Assembly: GCA_964343365.1 (NCBI GenBank)
Contig: CAYFJI010000043.1
Location: forward strand, 1 to 15,624
Direction: 5' to 3'
DNA: 15,624 nt
Source of the DNA: CAJXWH01 sp964343365
GTDB taxonomy: Bacteria; Pseudomonadota; Gammaproteobacteria; Arenicellales; UBA868
The translations under genes and the position numbers were made by a program. Positions 13,524 to 15,624 of the stretch are shown here, piece by piece (position 1 is the stretch's first letter; each line of letters begins with the position of its first letter). Below the pieces are notes generated by a model. The model saw nothing but the letters and a program-made list of their open reading frames with translations. It searched no databases and was not told the origin of the DNA.

Positions 13524-14093
13524 ATGAAACTGATATTTGACTTTTTCCCATTAATCTTATTTTTTGGAGCTTATCGTTATTACGATATTTATACTGCGAC
13601 AGGAATCGCAATCGCGGCATCTTTATTACAAGTTCTTATTATTTGGTATAGAACTCGCAAATTCGAACCGACGCATATTGTAACTCTTGCGGTAATTGTA
13701 ATTTTTGGCGGAATGACCCTAATTTTTCGTGATGATGTTTTTATCCGATGGAAGCCTACAATCGTTGAGTGGATTTTTGCTGCCGTTGTTCTCGGTAGTA
13801 ACTTTGTTGGACGACGTACCGCAATTGAATATGTTATGGGATCTCAGTTGACTTTACCGAACCCTATATGGAAAAAATTAAATTTTGCATGGGGTTTATT
13901 TTTTCTTGCGGTTGGGGCATTAAATATCTATGTTGCTTTCTTTTTTCGACCAAACCTTCCAGAAGAAGTGCGACTTGATTTTTGGGTTAATTTTAAAGTA
14001 TTTGGTATGATGGGTTTGACCCTAGTTTTTGTCATTGGTCAAATGTTCTTCATAGCGAAACACATTAAGCCCAACCAGGTTGGTGAAGATTAA
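13524..14093 (+). CDS. yciB: YciB/intracellular septation protein A family membrane protein
   Basis: A 189-residue inner-membrane protein with five to six hydrophobic helices. Family marks are the N-terminal DFFPLILFFGAYRYYDIYTAT, the FGGMTLIFRDDVFIRWKPTIVEW segment, and LTLPNPIWKKLNFAWGLFF followed by NIYVAFF and WVNFKVFGMMGLT. These match E. coli YciB closely in order and spacing. Compared with E. coli, a few residues (NLPEEVRLD) are inserted in the last loop. In E. coli the protein affects envelope synthesis and septation and interacts with elongation and division proteins; it is not essential. Its stop lies nine bases before bolA, so the two are probably one transcript. The ATG has no strong Shine-Dalgarno. 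Confidence 0.93.
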   Translation: MKLIFDFFPLILFFGAYRYYDIYTATGIAIAASLLQVLIIWYRTRKFEPTHIVTLAVIVIFGGMTLIFRDDVFIRWKPTIVEWIFAAVVLGSNFVGRRTAIEYVMGSQLTLPNPIWKKLNFAWGLFFLAVGALNIYVAFFFRPNLPEEVRLDFWVNFKVFGMMGLTLVFVIGQMFFIAKHIKPNQVGED

Positions 14094-14102
14094 ATCAGTA
14101 AC

Positions 14103-14378
14103 ATGGCTCAAATCAATACAGTCACTATAATCGAAGAGCGACTCAGAAACGCGCTTGAAGTAAGTTCTTTAGAGATAATTGATGAAAGTCATTTGCATGA
14201 AGGCCACCCGGGTGCTGCTTCGGGTGGGGGCCATTATCAAGTTCTAATAACTGCTTCTGAATTTAAAGGCCTTAACCTAATCCAGCGCCACAGGCTTGTA
14301 TATGAAGCGTTGGGAGACGCTATGAATGCACAAATTCACGCTCTCAGTATTAAAGCGTCAACACCGGATGATTCTTGA
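14103..14378 (+). CDS. bolA: BolA-family protein
   Basis: A 91-residue small cytosolic protein. The BolA signature is clear: an N-terminal helix (TIIEERLRNALEVSSLEIIDES), the loop HLHEGHPGAASGGGHYQV with the conserved HPGA and GGGH, the strand VLITASEFKGLNLIQRHRLVYEAL, and the C-terminal IHALSIKASTP. The conserved C-terminal His and the HPGA-loop residues are those that take part in Fe-S cluster binding with monothiol glutaredoxins. Family members act in Fe-S trafficking and in control of cell shape or stress genes. It follows yciB by nine bases. The DNA of the HPGA-GGGH loop is unusually GC-rich and can fold as a hairpin, which the codons explain. Confidence 0.94.
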   Translation: MAQINTVTIIEERLRNALEVSSLEIIDESHLHEGHPGAASGGGHYQVLITASEFKGLNLIQRHRLVYEALGDAMNAQIHALSIKASTPDDS

Positions 14379-14403
14379 ATGATCAAGCAGTTTTTAATCT
14401 AGC

Positions 14404-15408
14404 TCATACCTCACTATGAATTTGAGTAATACCCACTTTTTCTCCATTTGAATTTAATATCGGTGGAAATGAAAGAGCATTAAGTTTAAGACTGATACTT
14501 GGGTTAAGCTTCCCAAAGCGATCTAATAATAATCCCATTATGGTTTCTGCAGCTCGTCGGCCACCATCGTCAATTTTGAGCGCAATCCCAATACCCTGAT
14601 CTGGGATACATCCACTATAAACTCCTTCAGCACCACCTTTCACAATCAGACGTGAGCCTGACAAGATCATTGTTTCGGTATCCCAACGATCGGTTCCGGC
14701 TACCATAAATGGTTGTGCCGTCATAGCTTTATAAAGCTTTTTAGCTGCGTTTACACGGGCATCGGGCAGTCCACGTCCGGTTCCATAACAAGCCATTGCA
14801 AGCGCAAGACCCCTTAACGAAATTCCGAAAATAGGCGCTCCACATCCATCTTTGGCCACTGGACTTACATCAATATTGTCTAAAGTCATTTCGCTTAAAA
14901 GTTGCTTAATGCGAAGTTGTACCGGATGGTTTTTTTCTAAATATCCCTCGAGTGGCTCCTTGCAATGCCAAGCCGTGCTCAAAAATCCTGCATGCTTTCC
15001 AGAACAATTGTGATAAAGAGGGCTTGGCGCAATATTATTTTTAACTAAATACCTTCGAGCTTGAGTGCTTGTAGGTTGTTGGGCTCCACATCCTAAATTA
15101 ATCATTGATAGTCCAATTCTTTCAAGCCATTCTCGAACAGCAGTCACATGCCTCTCTTCACCACTATGGGATCCGCATGCTATTGCAAATTCAAGATCAG
15201 TTAGAGCCCAACGATTGGCGGCACCTGTTTCTATGAGGGGTAACGCCTGTAACGGTTTTAATGATGATCGGGGATAGGTTAATTTGTCTATATCTCCAGC
15301 CGAGGAAACGACACTTGCATCATCCTTTATCACAGCATATGCTCCTCGATGAATACTTTCTGTTAAGTCTCCTCTAGTAATCTCAACCAAAATGGGGTTT
15401 GCTTTCAT
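14404..15408 (-). CDS. L-asparaginase II, Rhizobium etli AnsA-type
   Basis: A 334-residue cytosolic enzyme of the R. etli-type asparaginase family (unrelated in fold to E. coli AnsA/AnsB), hydrolysing L-asparagine to aspartate and ammonia. Family motifs are YPRSSLKPLQALPL, ACGSHSGE, NCSGKHAGFL, KDGCGAP and GTDRWDTE. The catalytic and zinc residues reported for the R. etli enzyme fall at identical numbers: S48, K51, S80, C135, K138, D187 and C189. An active zinc-containing enzyme is therefore expected. The gene converges on bolA with only 25 bases between the stops and is divergent from gcvT. Upstream of the ATG is only an A-rich AAAGAAAAA stretch as a possible ribosome site. The length is normal and nothing looks broken. 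Confidence 0.93.
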   Translation of the reverse strand: MKANPILVEITRGDLTESIHRGAYAVIKDDASVVSSAGDIDKLTYPRSSLKPLQALPLIETGAANRWALTDLEFAIACGSHSGEERHVTAVREWLERIGLSMINLGCGAQQPTSTQARRYLVKNNIAPSPLYHNCSGKHAGFLSTAWHCKEPLEGYLEKNHPVQLRIKQLLSEMTLDNIDVSPVAKDGCGAPIFGISLRGLALAMACYGTGRGLPDARVNAAKKLYKAMTAQPFMVAGTDRWDTETMILSGSRLIVKGGAEGVYSGCIPDQGIGIALKIDDGGRRAAETIMGLLLDRFGKLNPSISLKLNALSFPPILNSNGEKVGITQIHSEV

Positions 15409-15420
15409 TTTTTCTTTATC

Positions 15421-15449
15421 TTGACAGTGTACGTTTTAGTTCATATTGT
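15421..15449 (+). promoter_or_regulatory. Sigma-70-like promoter for gcvT
   Basis: A perfect TTGACA at 15421-15426, a spacer of exactly 17 bases, then TATTGT at 15444-15449. It is oriented toward gcvT and would leave a leader of about 65 bases. I looked for a glycine riboswitch in that leader and saw none. Confidence 0.6.
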
Positions 15450-15522
15450 CTATAGTCCTAATATTATGAGATGTATGTTACCTACTAAGTCATTTACAAT
15501 CTACTAGACAACTAGCTATTTG

Positions 15523-15624
15523 ATGATCACTTCATCTTTGTTCAATCTGAAGACAACCTCACTATACTCCTTGCATGGAGAACTTGGAGCCAAAATGGTA
15601 CCTTTTGCAGGCTACCAAATGCCG
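15523..15624 (+). CDS. gcvT: Glycine cleavage system T protein (aminomethyltransferase), 5' part
   Basis: Only the first 34 codons are in the window; the gene runs off the right edge. The visible text, with TTSLYSLHGELGAKMVPFAGY, is the conserved N-terminus of proteobacterial GcvT (family form TPLYxLHxELGAKMVPFAGYxMP). GcvT takes the aminomethyl group from lipoylated GcvH and makes 5,10-methylene-tetrahydrofolate and ammonia. The rest of the gcv operon is presumably to the right but is not seen. The ATG at 15523 gives a normal N-terminus; an in-frame TTG lies directly before it. The Shine-Dalgarno is weak. A strong promoter-like sequence lies 74 bases upstream. Confidence 0.88.
   Translation, partial: MITSSLFNLKTTSLYSLHGELGAKMVPFAGYQMP

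Noticed and set aside
14200..14232. GC-rich hairpin (GGCCACCCG ... CGGGTGGGGGCC)
   Set aside because: It lies inside bolA and is explained by codons for the conserved HPGA-GGGH loop; no T tract follows.
15456..15522. Glycine riboswitch before gcvT
   Set aside because: The leader is only about 65 bases and AT-rich, and shows none of the paired aptamer features.

Overview
The window is about 15.6 kb of moderately AT-rich bacterial DNA. It looks like a marine-type proteobacterium, most likely a gammaproteobacterium. The basis is the Pseudomonas-like start of a gcvT gene, an adjacent yciB-bolA pair, a non-pyrrolysine MttB-family gene and a very recognisable trimethylamine monooxygenase (tmm). 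No rRNA, tRNA, CRISPR array, integrase or insertion sequence was seen. The taxonomic guess rests on protein resemblance only.

Left two thirds (1-8908), all on the minus strand. Read in the direction of transcription the order is: a LanM-type (DUF4135) peptide dehydratase, a zinc-independent quinone oxidoreductase, an MttB-family (trimethylamine/quaternary amine) methyltransferase, a short-chain dehydrogenase (SDR)-fold protein, a glucarate-dehydratase-like enolase-superfamily enzyme, and an acetolactate-synthase-like ThDP enzyme cut by the left edge. Gaps are 32, 135, 203, 78 and 80 bases, so one long transcript or two shorter ones are both possible. A possible promoter lies at 9010-9038.

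The most unusual gene is the LanM-type protein. Its dehydratase domain keeps every phosphorylation and elimination residue I can map from CylM at matching spacing. The LanC cyclase domain that normally follows is absent. In its place is an acidic linker and a C-terminal segment of about 54 residues that resembles the nitrile-hydratase-type leader peptide (NHLP) of RiPP precursors. No conventional precursor peptide, protease or exporter is visible nearby. The SDR-like protein two genes further on appears to have lost most of the classical catalytic tetrad.

Middle (9050-12358). A doubtful small ORF precedes an EamA/DMT-family transporter ending at a terminator-like hairpin. A small cupin gene (minus) is divergent from tmm (plus), which oxidises trimethylamine to its N-oxide.

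Right part (12505-15624). A frameshifted, N-terminally truncated UPF0114/YqhA-family pseudogene lies just downstream of a GFA/CENP-V-type zinc protein gene. Then come yciB and bolA (plus), a Rhizobium-etli-type L-asparaginase gene (minus), and divergently the first 34 codons of gcvT behind a good sigma-70-like promoter. This end looks like ordinary chromosomal backbone; the left end looks like an accessory metabolic or peptide-modification cluster.
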